Shown here piece after piece: positions 52,569 through 62,298 of a DNA stretch of 64,000 nucleotides. The translations under genes were made by a program, and so were the position numbers. Below the pieces are notes generated by a model. That model searched no databases and was not told the DNA's origin. It saw nothing but the letters and a program-made list of their open reading frames with translations. Source of the DNA: Bradyrhizobium sp. U87765 SZCCT0048 (GTDB taxonomy: Bacteria; Pseudomonadota; Alphaproteobacteria; Rhizobiales; Xanthobacteraceae); contig NZ_JAFCMM010000005.1 of assembly GCF_018131225.1 (NCBI RefSeq), positions 310,001-374,000 of the forward strand. Reading direction: 5' to 3'. Position 1 is the first letter of the stretch; every line of letters begins with the position of its first letter.

Positions 52569-55500
52569 ATGATGTCGGCGCCGCAGGCGGCGTCGATGAA
52601 AGCAGGTCAGGCGAAGCGGGAGCCGGCGGGGGCCGGGATCGCGCTCTGGACAGCGGCGGGGGCGTCGCGACTGGCTGCGGGGCTGCGGCGCGCGGCGCTG
52701 CTGGGGTCGGTATCGCTCATCGCGGTCGCCGCGCTCGCACCGGTGGACCGCGCGGTCGCCGGCCAGCTGCCGCAGTCGGCGTTCCAGAACTATGATCCCT
52801 CCACGGCCGGCAGCATCCTGCCGGGGCCGTTCTCGCTCTACCAGGTGCCGCTGAACAGCCTGCGGCCGACCCAGATGAATGTCGGCACGTTCGAGATCGG
52901 CAAAAAGATGGCGGGCTGGGATCTGCTGGCGCCATCGGCACTGACGTCGACGTTGCTCGGCGACATCGAGCCAGTGGTGATCGGTCCGGGCGGCGTGCTC
53001 TATCTCACCGACGGCCATCACACCTTCCTGTCGCTGCTGCTATCGATCTATGGGTTGTCGAACGCGAGTGGTGCGCAGAACCCGAACGTCTTCGTCGACG
53101 TCATCGCCAACTACTCCAACCTGACGCCGGCGCAGTTCTGGGCCAAGATGCAGGCCAGCAATTTCCTGCTGCCGCTCAATAACGGCGTCGTGCAGAGCGT
53201 CGATCCGCTGACCGGCGCGCCGATCCCGACCTCGTTCCTCGGCATGACCAACGATCCCTATCGCGGGCTCGAATACGCCATCCTGAAGAACAAGAATTCG
53301 GTGCTGTTCCCGACGGCTGCGAACATCACCGGAGTCGCCGGCTCGTCGAAGCCTGGCCTCGACAAGACCGCGGCGTTCTATTCCGACTTCATCTGGGCGC
53401 AGGCCTATCGCAGCGCCAATGGCGGCCTCGGCCTGCCGTATCTGTCGCCCGCTGACATTGCCATCGCCACCCAGTGGAATTTGAACGGCAGCAACGTCGT
53501 CAATATGCCGGGGGCACCCGGCGTGACGACCGTGGCGCAATTGCCCGGTTATATCCTGCCGACCGGCAAGACCATCACCATCACCGGCTCCATCAGCGAC
53601 GCGACGCTGGCCAACGGCGTGCTGGACGGCACGAAGACCGGTACCTTCGATCAGGTCAGCAGCTCCGCATCGTTCAATGGCCTGCGGGGCCTCAATCTCG
53701 GTTCGGTGACCATCGGATCGTCCGCGCCCGGCTTCATCATGCAGCTTGGGGCCGATCTCAATTCCAGCGTTGCAACCGTGACGCTGTCCGGCGCCAACAC
53801 CTACACCGGCGGCACCACCATTCTCGCCGGCACGCTCAACATCACCAGCGATGCATCGCTCGGCGCGGCGAGCCCGGCGGGTGCGGTGATCGATCCCAGC
53901 AGAATCGCCGCGAGTATCGCGGCCAACAATGGCATCGTGTTCAACAGCCTGAGCGAGGGCTCCGGCACGCTGAAAATAAGTCCGTCCACGACAGCCACGC
54001 CGGCGTCGCCGTTCGTGCTCAACCGGCCGATCGCGGTCAGTGGCGAAACGGCGGCCCTCGATCCCAACCGCAACGCAGTTCAACTCACCGGAACGATCAT
54101 CTCGCTCGGCGGCGGCGGCACCGGCATCGGCAATGCAACGGGAGTATCCGACCTGTCCATTAAGGACAGCTCGTCCCAGGCGGATGGCACAGTCATCCTG
54201 GCACCCGCGAGCGGCAGCAATCCATACTTCTACGGCAACTGGATCATTTCCAGCGGCACCCTGCAGGCGTCCAGCGACGCCGCGCTCGGCAACGTCACCG
54301 GCCCGTCCTACACCATCGGCCAGATCGTGCTCGATGGCGGCACGTTCCAGGCCGGCGCGTCATTCAGTTCGGTGCGCAGCCTCAACCTGACCGGCGGCAG
54401 CACGTTCGACACCAATGGCTTCACCACCAGCTTCGCCGGCACCATCACCGACGTACAGCGCGTGCTGACGATTGCCAACAGCAACGCCACGACCGCCGGC
54501 GCGGTGACGTTCGGCGCGCTGAACATCGGCTCCACCGCGACGCTGGCCCTGAGCGGCGGCGCGGCCGGCGAGACCGTCACCTTCACCAATGGCATCAACC
54601 GTGGATCGGCGGCGACGCTGCTGCTGCAGCCGTCGAGCGCGACCTCGCTCGGCACCACCGAGAAGGTGCTGTTCGGCACCGCGCCGACGCTCGCCAACGG
54701 CATCGCTGCGCCATGGATCGTGGTCACCTCGGGCGCGGCCAACAACCCGTATGACTTCGTCACCTACGGTGCGAACGGCTTCACCACGGCGACCTACAAT
54801 TCGACCAACATCATCACGGCGACCTCGTCGAGCGTGGTCAAGCAGGGCGCCAATGCGACGCTGGCCGGGAACACCCAGGCCTATGCGCTCAACATCCAGA
54901 AGGGCTTCAACGTCACCATCGGCGGCGGTAACACGCTGACGCTTGGTGACGGCAGCAATCCGGCGGGCCTCATCCTGAACGGCGGCAGCGGTTCCGGGAT
55001 CACCGGCGGCACACTGGCCTTCGGCGCCAGCGAGGGCGTGATCTGGAACAGCGGCAGCAGCACCATCACGTCGGTGATCACCGGCACGGGCGGGCTGACT
55101 TTCGCCGGCTCCGGCAACACCACGCTCAGCGCCGCTTCGACGCAGACCGGTGCGATCACCATCGATTCCGGCACGGTCACCCTGACCACCGCCAACGTGT
55201 TCGCCGGCAGCAGCGCAGGCGTCACGCTGTCGGACAACAAGAGCAAGCCTGCGGCGGCAACCCTGGCGATGAGCGCCAGCAATGCGTTCTCTGCGCTGAG
55301 CGGGGGCACCAACAGCAAGATCACGCTGAGCAACGGTGCTGCGCTCACCATCGGCGACAGCCAGAATCTGGCGTCGACGCTGTCCTCATCAGTCGCACAG
55401 AGCGGTACGGCCGTCGCGGGCGCCATCACCAAGAACGGCACCGGCCTGCTCGACCTCTCCGGCATGAAGAGCGGAACGCTGTCGTTGCTCGGCGGCAGCA

Positions 55501-57986
55501 GCATCATCGTCAATGGCGGCGTGATGCGGGTCAGCGCGGCGAGCTTCGCCAACCCCAACGCCATCGTCCTCAACAGCGCTAGTGAACTGCAGTTCGCCCA
55601 GAACGGCGGCGGCACGTTCGGCGGCGCGATCTCGGGCAACGGCATGGTCCACCTCATCGGCGGCACGCTGAAGCTCACCAGCAGCGGCAACAGCTGGTCC
55701 GGCGGTACCTTGATCGAAGCCGGCTCGACGCTCAGCCTGACCACGGCGAATGTCTCCAGCGGCAATGCCAACATCGCCAGTTCCGGCGGTTATGTGGTGT
55801 TCGACCAGGCGACCAGCGGCACCTACAGCGGCGTCATCAGCGATGGCAAGCAGATGGGGTATGGCCTGTCTGCCGCCGGCACCCTGATCAAGGACGATTC
55901 CACCGGGGCAAGCGGCGGCAACGTCACCCTCGGCGCGGTGCAGACCTATAGCGGCGGCACCTATGTCGAGGCCGGCACGCTGACGCTCGGCGTCGCCAAC
56001 GCCATCGCGGCGAGCGCCGGGGTCGATCTGGGCCGCATCGGCGGCACCGCCGCCGGCCAGACTTCGGCGAACACCGCGACGCTGGCGCTCGCCGCCGACA
56101 ACACCATCCAGGGTCTCAAGAGCGAGGCTGGCAATGTCACCGGCGTGCAGCTCGGCGGCAACACGCTGACCATCAACACCGCTGCGGGCACCCAGTGGAG
56201 TTTCGGTGGCACGATCAGCGGCAGCGGTTCGCTGGTGGTCGGCGGTCTCGGCACGCAGGTGCTCACCGGCGCCAACACCTTCACCGGCGGTACCACGGTC
56301 AACGGCACCCTCGGCATCGGCCCGGCGGGCTCGCTCGCGGGCGCGGTGCAGGTCAACAGCGGCGGCGTGCTCGCCGGCAACGGCACCGTCGGCGCGACGA
56401 CGATCGCCAGTGGCGGCGTGCTGGCGGTGACACCGCTGTTTGACGGCTCGGCGACGCCGAAGCAGACGCTGAACGTCACCGGCAGCCTCGCGTTGCAGAG
56501 CGGCGCGCTGTACATGACCAGCCTGTCGCCGGCGGCGGCGATGCAGACTGTCGTCTCGGGCACGGCGACGCTCGGCGGCAATGTGCTGGCGACGTTCGCA
56601 ACGGGCGCCTACACCCAGCTGCCGAAATCCTACACCCTGCTGTCGGCGGCGGGCGTCAACGGCACGTTCGCGAACTTCGCGACCGTCAACATGCCCGTCG
56701 CGCTGTCGGCGAGCCTCGGCTACACGCCAACCAGCGTGGTGCTGAACCTCACCTCCGCGCTCGGCCAGGTCAGCGGCCTCAACGCCAACCAGCGCGCCGT
56801 CGGCAATGCCATCGATGCGGCGTTCAACAGCGGCAGCGGCGGCGTCTCCGGCGGCTTCGCGACGCTGCTCGGCCTGTCGGCCGCGGCGCTGCCCGGCGCG
56901 CTGTCGCAGGCCTCGGGCCAGCCCGGCGCCAGCCAGCAGCAGTCCGCGCTCAACGCCGCGACCCAGTTCATGTCCACCATGACGGACATGGGCATCGCCG
57001 GCCGCAGCGGCTCGACCGGCGGCGTCACGGCCTACAGCGACGATCCCGGCGAAGCCTACGCCTATGCGCCACGCGGCGGTGCGGAACGCGAGGCCTATGC
57101 CGCGATCCCGACCAAGGCGCTGCGCCGCGTCGACGCCTTCATCCCGGCATGGAGTGTCTGGGGCGCCGGTTATGGCGGCTCGTCGACCACCAGCGGCAAC
57201 GCCGTCGTCGGCAGCAACACCACCACCAGCACGCTGTGGGGATTTGCGACCGGCGCCGACTACCAGGTGTCGCGCGATCTCGTCACCGGCTTCGCGCTCG
57301 CCGGGGGCGCGTCGGCGTTCTCGCTCGCCAATGGCCTCGGCAGCGGGCGGGCCGACATGTTCCAGGCCGGCGCCTTCGCGCGCCAGCAGATCGGCGCTGC
57401 CTATGTCACCGGCGCGCTGGCCTATACCTGGCAGGACGTCACCACCGATCGCACCCTCACCATCGCCGGCGTCGATCGCCTGCAGGGGCGCTTCAACGCC
57501 AATGCGCTGTCGGGCCGTGCGGAGGCGGGCTATCGCGTGCTGACGCCGTGGCTCGGTGTGACGCCCTACGCGGCGGTGCAGTCGACGCTGTACATGCTGC
57601 CGGGCTATGGCGAGCAGGCGGTGTCGGGGGCGAACACCTTCGCGCTGAACTATGCCAGCAAGTCCACGGCGGCGACGCGCAGCGAACTCGGCTTGCGCCT
57701 CGATCGCTCGTTCACCCTCAACGACGGCATCCTGGTGCTGCGCGGGCGTGCGGCGTGGGCGCACGACTACAACCCCGACGCCAGCGTGACGGCGACGTTC
57801 CAGAACCTCGGCGCGGCGTCGTTCGTGGTCAATGGCGCGACGCCGGCGCGGGATGCGGCGCTGACCACGGTCTCGGCCGAGAAGATCTGGGCGGGCGGCT
57901 TCTCGCTCGGCGCGACCTTCGAGGGCGAGTTCTCCAACACCACGCGGTCGTACGCCGGCAAGGGCATCGCGCGCTTCACCTGGTAA
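52569..57986 (+). CDS. Giant autotransporter with N-terminal ParB-like domain
   Basis: This protein of about 1805 residues has a long signal region ending PVDRAVAG. Residues about 65-310 match the ParB/Srx-like nuclease-type family, with FSLYQVPLNSLRPTQMNVGT and LTDGHHTFLSLL (D148-G-H-H-T). It continues as a Thr/Ser/Gly-rich passenger with PATR-type repeats: GANTYTGGTTI near 408, WSGGTLIEAGSTL near 1040, YSGGTYVEAGTLTLG near 1124 and NTFTGGTTVNGTL near 1235. An autotransporter beta-barrel from about 1520 ends FTW. It would span the outer membrane and display the passenger. The start at 52569 follows AGGAA; 52497 is an alternative. The role of the ParB-like domain is unknown. Confidence 0.87.
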   Translation: MMSAPQAASMKAGQAKREPAGAGIALWTAAGASRLAAGLRRAALLGSVSLIAVAALAPVDRAVAGQLPQSAFQNYDPSTAGSILPGPFSLYQVPLNSLRPTQMNVGTFEIGKKMAGWDLLAPSALTSTLLGDIEPVVIGPGGVLYLTDGHHTFLSLLLSIYGLSNASGAQNPNVFVDVIANYSNLTPAQFWAKMQASNFLLPLNNGVVQSVDPLTGAPIPTSFLGMTNDPYRGLEYAILKNKNSVLFPTAANITGVAGSSKPGLDKTAAFYSDFIWAQAYRSANGGLGLPYLSPADIAIATQWNLNGSNVVNMPGAPGVTTVAQLPGYILPTGKTITITGSISDATLANGVLDGTKTGTFDQVSSSASFNGLRGLNLGSVTIGSSAPGFIMQLGADLNSSVATVTLSGANTYTGGTTILAGTLNITSDASLGAASPAGAVIDPSRIAASIAANNGIVFNSLSEGSGTLKISPSTTATPASPFVLNRPIAVSGETAALDPNRNAVQLTGTIISLGGGGTGIGNATGVSDLSIKDSSSQADGTVILAPASGSNPYFYGNWIISSGTLQASSDAALGNVTGPSYTIGQIVLDGGTFQAGASFSSVRSLNLTGGSTFDTNGFTTSFAGTITDVQRVLTIANSNATTAGAVTFGALNIGSTATLALSGGAAGETVTFTNGINRGSAATLLLQPSSATSLGTTEKVLFGTAPTLANGIAAPWIVVTSGAANNPYDFVTYGANGFTTATYNSTNIITATSSSVVKQGANATLAGNTQAYALNIQKGFNVTIGGGNTLTLGDGSNPAGLILNGGSGSGITGGTLAFGASEGVIWNSGSSTITSVITGTGGLTFAGSGNTTLSAASTQTGAITIDSGTVTLTTANVFAGSSAGVTLSDNKSKPAAATLAMSASNAFSALSGGTNSKITLSNGAALTIGDSQNLASTLSSSVAQSGTAVAGAITKNGTGLLDLSGMKSGTLSLLGGSSIIVNGGVMRVSAASFANPNAIVLNSASELQFAQNGGGTFGGAISGNGMVHLIGGTLKLTSSGNSWSGGTLIEAGSTLSLTTANVSSGNANIASSGGYVVFDQATSGTYSGVISDGKQMGYGLSAAGTLIKDDSTGASGGNVTLGAVQTYSGGTYVEAGTLTLGVANAIAASAGVDLGRIGGTAAGQTSANTATLALAADNTIQGLKSEAGNVTGVQLGGNTLTINTAAGTQWSFGGTISGSGSLVVGGLGTQVLTGANTFTGGTTVNGTLGIGPAGSLAGAVQVNSGGVLAGNGTVGATTIASGGVLAVTPLFDGSATPKQTLNVTGSLALQSGALYMTSLSPAAAMQTVVSGTATLGGNVLATFATGAYTQLPKSYTLLSAAGVNGTFANFATVNMPVALSASLGYTPTSVVLNLTSALGQVSGLNANQRAVGNAIDAAFNSGSGGVSGGFATLLGLSAAALPGALSQASGQPGASQQQSALNAATQFMSTMTDMGIAGRSGSTGGVTAYSDDPGEAYAYAPRGGAEREAYAAIPTKALRRVDAFIPAWSVWGAGYGGSSTTSGNAVVGSNTTTSTLWGFATGADYQVSRDLVTGFALAGGASAFSLANGLGSGRADMFQAGAFARQQIGAAYVTGALAYTWQDVTTDRTLTIAGVDRLQGRFNANALSGRAEAGYRVLTPWLGVTPYAAVQSTLYMLPGYGEQAVSGANTFALNYASKSTAATRSELGLRLDRSFTLNDGILVLRGRAAWAHDYNPDASVTATFQNLGAASFVVNGATPARDAALTTVSAEKIWAGGFSLGATFEGEFSNTTRSYAGKGIARFTW

Positions 57987-58317
57987 CGAACAAGGCGGTT
58001 GGGTGATCTGATGGGGCAGCATGTGTGGCGCCTTGCCACACTGCTGCCCATCTTCCCCCCGACAAAGCGGCGTCGAAGCCCGCCGTCCTGTGTTCGAATC
58101 GGGACACCCGGAAGCCATCAGGGAGCCGCCGACACACGTGGTCCGCCCGGACTGCGGGCGGAACTGCGTTGTCCGAGACTCCCCAGCAGGTTTGCCAGCA
58201 GGTTTGCCAGCAGGTTCGCGTCGCCCGTTGCACGCCGGCGATCCGGCCGTGGTCGCCGCCGTTGCGCGGTCGCGGCGTGCCGGTGGGCGCCGGAGCTGCC
58301 GTCGTGGCGGTCGCCGC
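57987..58317. other. Intergenic stretch with a 12-base tandem repeat
   Basis: No gene is supported. CCAGCAGGTTTG is repeated three times at 58183-58218 (the last copy ends TTCG). The rest is unremarkable GC-rich sequence between the autotransporter and the M23 peptidase. Confidence 0.55.
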
Positions 58318-60114
58318 ATGACGCGGACTGCGGGGCTGGTCGAGGGCGTGCCGGCGCTGAACGGCGCATGGCCCGATGTCGACATCGAGGCGCCGCTGCC
58401 GCATCCCCATCTCTTCGGCCTGCCGCTGAACCCGCGCTGGCTCACCGCGGTGCTGCTGCTCGCCGCCATTTCCGCGGCATTGATCTTCGGTACCCTGTGG
58501 TCGGTGCTCGGCACGCGCGGTCACTTCGCCGCCGCGCCGGTGTTCGCGCGCCGGGCGGTCGGCGAGGGCGAACTGCCGCGCGGCGATCGCCTCGCGGCGG
58601 TGCCGGCGCCCGAGAGCGCCGCGGCGGGGGACAACGCCATGCTGCGCTCCCGCATCGAGCAGCTCGCCGATGGCGAGCTGCGGCCCAAGCCCTTCACCCA
58701 TGTCATCGCGGGGCTCGCCGACCTGCCGGTCGCGCCGCCGCAGGGCGCGCCGCCGGCGGAACATGCGTCGCCGCCGGCCAATGTTGCCGCCGCCGCGCTG
58801 CCGCCGGTAATTCGCTATGGCGGCGCCAGGCCGGCAGGGCAGCAGCGCGCCAGCGCCTACGCCGCAGCCGACGACGGGCTGCAGGGCACGCTCGCCATTC
58901 CGCTCGACGCCATCAATCTCACGGTGATCCGCAAGCATGCGCAGGATGCGGCAGCGCGGCCGCAGCGCCGCGTCATCGTCGCGCGCGCCGGCGACACCCT
59001 CGACCAGATTCTCACCGCGCTCGGTGTCGCGGCGTCCGACGCCGAGGCGATCGCGACGCTGCTGATGCCCCGCAAGTGGTTCAGCCGCGATGCCTTCGCC
59101 GGCGGCGAGGAGGTCACCGTGCTGCAGGACGCCGCCGCGGCGCAGTCGCCGGAGCATGCGGCGGAGCGTGTCACGCCGCCGCTGCGTCCGCGCATGGTGC
59201 GGCTGGCACGGCCGGAGCGTCCGGACGTCGCCGCCGCGCTGTCCGATGCCGGGCGCTATGTGAGGGTCGCGGCCGCGCCGCCGGAGCCTGCCCGTGGCAG
59301 CACGACCGCGACCGCGCAGCGGCTGCGGCCTGCGACCGGTGCGAGCCTGCGTGACAGCCTGCTGGCGCTGGCGCAGGCCCATGACATCGACCGCGCAGTG
59401 GTCGACGATGTCGGCCGGTTGTGCGAACACGACGTCGATCTCGACGCGCCGGTCGGCGCCGACGACAAGGTCGAGCTGCTGTTCAGCCCCAACGCGCTCG
59501 GACAGTCCGAACTGGCGTTCGCGGCATTGACGCTCGGTGGCAAGACGCGGCGCTACTACCGCTTCGACTCGCCCGACGACGACAGCTCCGACTATTACGA
59601 CGAGGACGGCCGCTCGGTGACCAAGTCGCTGCTGCGCAAGCCGGTCGCGGCTGGCCGGCTCGGTGATGGTTTCGGCTGGCGTACCCATCCGGTGCTGCAG
59701 GACCGCCGCTTCCATGAGGGCGTCGACTACGCCGCGCCGATGGGCTCGCCGATCGCGGCCGCGGCCTCCGGCGTCGTCGAGAAGATCGATCAGCAGTGGG
59801 GCTACGGCAAGTACATCCGCATCCGCCACGACTACGGCTACGAGACGACTTACGCCCATATCGCCGGCGTGCCGCACGGTCTCAAGGTCGGCGACCGCGT
59901 CCGTCAGGGCCAGACCATCGCGATGATCGGCTCGACCGGTCTGTCGACCGGACCGCACCTCTATTACGAGGTGCGCATCAACGGCCGCAATGTCGATCCG
60001 CTGCGCGTCAAGCTGCGCGCCGGCCGTGTGCTCGACGGCAATCTTCTGACCGCGTTCGAGACCACGCGCAACCGCACCGATCAGTTGTTGCAGGCCTCCG
60101 GCGCGCCGCGCTGA
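58318..60114 (+). CDS. M23 family peptidase-like protein, membrane anchored
   Basis: This 598-residue protein has an N-terminal membrane segment (WLTAVLLLAAISAALIFGTL) and a long Pro/Ala-rich periplasmic linker with a LysM-like stretch (RVIVARAGDTLDQILTAL). The C-terminal LytM/M23 domain contains FHEGVDYAAP (His466 and Asp470) and TTYAHI (His514). The final motif is PHLYYEV (His547-Leu-Tyr549) in place of HxH, so one zinc ligand is missing. The protein may be a regulator or a pseudoenzyme of peptidoglycan hydrolysis, unless Tyr is tolerated. The ATG at 58318 is the last sensible start before the membrane segment. Confidence 0.85.
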   Translation: MTRTAGLVEGVPALNGAWPDVDIEAPLPHPHLFGLPLNPRWLTAVLLLAAISAALIFGTLWSVLGTRGHFAAAPVFARRAVGEGELPRGDRLAAVPAPESAAAGDNAMLRSRIEQLADGELRPKPFTHVIAGLADLPVAPPQGAPPAEHASPPANVAAAALPPVIRYGGARPAGQQRASAYAAADDGLQGTLAIPLDAINLTVIRKHAQDAAARPQRRVIVARAGDTLDQILTALGVAASDAEAIATLLMPRKWFSRDAFAGGEEVTVLQDAAAAQSPEHAAERVTPPLRPRMVRLARPERPDVAAALSDAGRYVRVAAAPPEPARGSTTATAQRLRPATGASLRDSLLALAQAHDIDRAVVDDVGRLCEHDVDLDAPVGADDKVELLFSPNALGQSELAFAALTLGGKTRRYYRFDSPDDDSSDYYDEDGRSVTKSLLRKPVAAGRLGDGFGWRTHPVLQDRRFHEGVDYAAPMGSPIAAAASGVVEKIDQQWGYGKYIRIRHDYGYETTYAHIAGVPHGLKVGDRVRQGQTIAMIGSTGLSTGPHLYYEVRINGRNVDPLRVKLRAGRVLDGNLLTAFETTRNRTDQLLQASGAPR

Positions 60115-60328
60115 AGAAGCGGGTTCGTCGCCGCATGTGTTGCGCTGCGGGACGACGCTGACGCTTTTCGCGCCGGCCGCGCGATCTGACGAACTTTTCA
60201 GCACGCCCGTGTTGTCTGTTGCCGGGGTTTTGCGCCGGGATCATAGTCGGCGTTGCCGGGCCACCGAGGCCGGCGAAACACGTTGCGATTTGCTCGGTTG
60301 CGATCCGCTCGAACAACAGGAGCGTGCA

Positions 60329-60544
60329 ATGATGAGACGTGTCGTGATGATCACCGCCGCGTTGACGATCGTGTCGCTGGGCGCCATTGGAGGCGCCGAG
60401 GCCGGAGCCTCCGCCAGCGCGCCGTCGAAGTACAGCGCCCGGACGCACGCCATGACCGCGAGCCAGCCGACGACGGTCCGCCCGGCGTCGGTGCGGACCG
60501 ACGAATTCTCGTCGGCGGCGCGGACGCGCCAGCCCGGTCACTGA
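60329..60544 (+). CDS. Small secreted protein (71 aa)
   Basis: A signal peptide (RRVVMITAALTIVSLGAIGG) is followed by a short polar Ser/Thr/Arg-rich mature chain ending RTRQPGH. AGGAG precedes the ATG. No family is recognised. Confidence 0.55.
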   Translation: MMRRVVMITAALTIVSLGAIGGAEAGASASAPSKYSARTHAMTASQPTTVRPASVRTDEFSSAARTRQPGH

Positions 60545-60645
60545 GAAGGGGCGCCATCGCCCGTGCCGCGCAGCGCATGCGCGGCCATGCGATGGCGTGC
60601 GCCGGTCTGGACCTGGCGATGAAGCCGCCGCGCGGCTGGACGGCT

Positions 60646-61068
60646 TCAGCGCGCCTGCGCCACGACAAGCGTATCGGCGTGGCGATGCACCAGCTTCCAC
60701 GCGCCATCTTCGCGGCGAAAGATTTCAGTGACGCGCAGATCCATCGGCATGGCGTCGGTCTTGCCGTGCAGACGCACGGTGGCGCGCTGGATCCCCGTCC
60801 AGAACGCCAGGGTGCCGCTCGCGCCCTGCTGCAGGATCTCGAGATGCGTCCGACCATCGCCGGCGAACATGGCCGCGCCCGCCTGATACGCGCTCGTCAC
60901 CGCCGTCGCGCCGGTCAGATGGCCGCCGCTGGGACCGAAGAAACTCACCGGATCGGTGGTGGCGGCGAGCTGTGCGAGCGGCGCGGCATCACCGCCGACA
61001 TAAGCGCGCGCGGCCGCCTCGCGCTGCGTCATGAAGGTCGTGAAGTCATGGGTCGAGCGGTCGGTCAT
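60646..61068 (-). CDS. SnoaL-like/NTF2-fold protein (140 aa)
   Basis: The protein has the cone-shaped NTF2-fold pattern of a DUF4440/SnoaL-like domain: YVGGDAAPLAQLAATTDPVS, FFGPSGGHLTGATAV and AWKLVHRHADTLV. It may be an isomerase-like or binding protein of unknown ligand. The ATG at 61068 has GGAG six bases upstream, better than the ATG two codons earlier. It lies between the small secreted gene and the phage-type region. Confidence 0.78.
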   Translation of the reverse strand: MTDRSTHDFTTFMTQREAAARAYVGGDAAPLAQLAATTDPVSFFGPSGGHLTGATAVTSAYQAGAAMFAGDGRTHLEILQQGASGTLAFWTGIQRATVRLHGKTDAMPMDLRVTEIFRREDGAWKLVHRHADTLVVAQAR

Positions 61069-61401
61069 CGGCATCTCCGGAACGTCGGGCCGGCACGCGG
61101 GATGCGTGCGGTCGGCCGGACCTGACGGCGACGCCGTGCCAGTTTCTGTCAGCAGCGCTCGCAGGGCAGTCCAATGATGTCCGAATGATCGACCTGTGCT
61201 GTGGCCAGGCGCCGGCGTTGAGGACGCAACGGCTTTCGCACTTTCCGCGTCATGCGCGGGCAGCGCGATCCGTCTTCGACGGATCGCCAGGACCAAGGTC
61301 ACCCGCGCATCCAGCTTCACGAACTCGCCCCCGGGAGGAAAAGCTGAATTGCCGGATCAAGTCCGGCAATAACGCTCGGGGTGTCGCCAGCTGCCTTGCC
61401 C
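61069..61401. other. Intergenic interval at the left side of the phage-type region
   Basis: No gene is supported. It contains a perfect hairpin CGATCCGTC/GACGGATCG (61266-61286) and a family D repeat. A tRNA or attachment site was not seen, so the left boundary of the integrated element is not located. Confidence 0.5.
61266..61375. repeat. Dispersed repeat, family D, with extra hairpin
   Basis: CGATCCGTC pairs with GACGGATCG around TTC. It is followed by CATCCAGCTT, then AAGCTGAATTGCCGGATCAA and GTCCGGCAATAACGC. The inner stem GCCGGA/TCCGGC differs from the GCCGGG/CCCGGC of the other copies but still pairs. Confidence 0.72.
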
Positions 61402-62157
61402 TCAATACACCGAGAAACGTCCGACATAGCGCCCGAACACGGTCACTTCCTCCGGCGCGAACGACTGGTCGGGATACATCTTGTTGTCGGACTTCAGCAC
61501 GTAGCGCAGGCCGCTGTCGGTGCGCTCGACCGAGACGCGCTTGAGTGTGCGGCCGAGGCCATAGTCGACCGCCCAGATGCCGTCGGGCTCGATCTGCTGG
61601 CGGCTGGTGTCGACGAACACGACATCGGTGCGCTGGATGGTCGGCTCCATGCTGTCGCCGTCCATGACGAAGCCGACGGTGCGGGCGACGTCGGCGCGGG
61701 CGAGGCCGCGCAGCACGGCGGCGGGAATGCGCCACCAGTCGGCGACCTCCTCGCGCGCCTGCATCTCGCCGACGTCGATGGTCAGTACCGTGCCGGTCGA
61801 GCCGCCGCCGATGCGGCCGCGCATCTGCGGCAGCGCGTCGGGGAAGGGGCGGTCGAGCTCGGTGGTCGGCGCGTCGATCTCCGGATCGGGCTCGAACTCC
61901 TCACCGGCGGGCACGCGCTTGGGCTCGCTGCCATGCTCCTCGCCGCCGCGCCGCCACAGCAGCCAGTCCTCGCTGGTGGCGAGGGCGGCGGCGATCTCGC
62001 GCAGCAGCCGCGGCCGCTTCACGCGGCCTTGCTCGATGGCGTCGATGCCCTGCTGCTTCATGCCGACACGCTCGGCGAGCATCTCCTGCGACAGGCCGAG
62101 CTTGGCGCGGCGCAGCCGCATGCGGCGACCGAACGCTGCTGCATCCACTTCCTTCAT
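61402..62157 (-). CDS. CI-like phage repressor (HTH plus S24 peptidase)
   Basis: This 251-residue protein joins an XRE-type helix-turn-helix (residues about 10-60, LRRAKLGLSQEMLAERVGMK) to an S24 LexA-like peptidase. The catalytic Ser169 lies in DGDSMEPT and Lys206 in TLKRV, 37 residues apart as in LexA. It should repress the divergent genes and be inactivated by self-cleavage after DNA damage. An Ala-Gly bond occurs at 84-85, but 85 residues before Ser169, so the cleavage site is uncertain. GGAGG lies six bases before the ATG at 62157. Confidence 0.9.
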   Translation of the reverse strand: MKEVDAAAFGRRMRLRRAKLGLSQEMLAERVGMKQQGIDAIEQGRVKRPRLLREIAAALATSEDWLLWRRGGEEHGSEPKRVPAGEEFEPDPEIDAPTTELDRPFPDALPQMRGRIGGGSTGTVLTIDVGEMQAREEVADWWRIPAAVLRGLARADVARTVGFVMDGDSMEPTIQRTDVVFVDTSRQQIEPDGIWAVDYGLGRTLKRVSVERTDSGLRYVLKSDNKMYPDQSFAPEEVTVFGRYVGRFSVY

Positions 62158-62229
62158 GATGACCTCCGAGGTGCGAGCGACCGGCTCGGGGATGGCGGGG
62201 ACGGGAGCGGCGACAGCGCCGGCTCTACC

Positions 62230-62286
62230 AACTTTTCGGTTATCCACTGTACTGATTTATCAGTTGCGGTCAACCGATCTTTCAGT
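62230..62286. promoter_or_regulatory. Three operator-like sites in the repressor/Cro region
   Basis: AACTTTTCGGTT (62230), ACTGATTTATCAGTT (62251) and AACCGATCTTTCAGT (62272) are related palindromic sites spaced exactly 21 bases, two helical turns apart. They lie between the divergent repressor and Cro-like genes, the expected place for a lambda-type switch. Confidence 0.65.
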
Positions 62287-62298
62287 GATGGTGAATGC

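Noticed and set aside
58183..58218. Tandem 12-base repeats considered as a CRISPR array
   Set aside because: The units are directly adjacent with no spacers, are too short, and no cas genes are present.
55389..58514. 1041-codon minus-strand frame over the autotransporter
   Set aside because: It is the antisense shadow of a repetitive GC-rich gene; the translation is Arg/Ala/Gly-rich without motifs.
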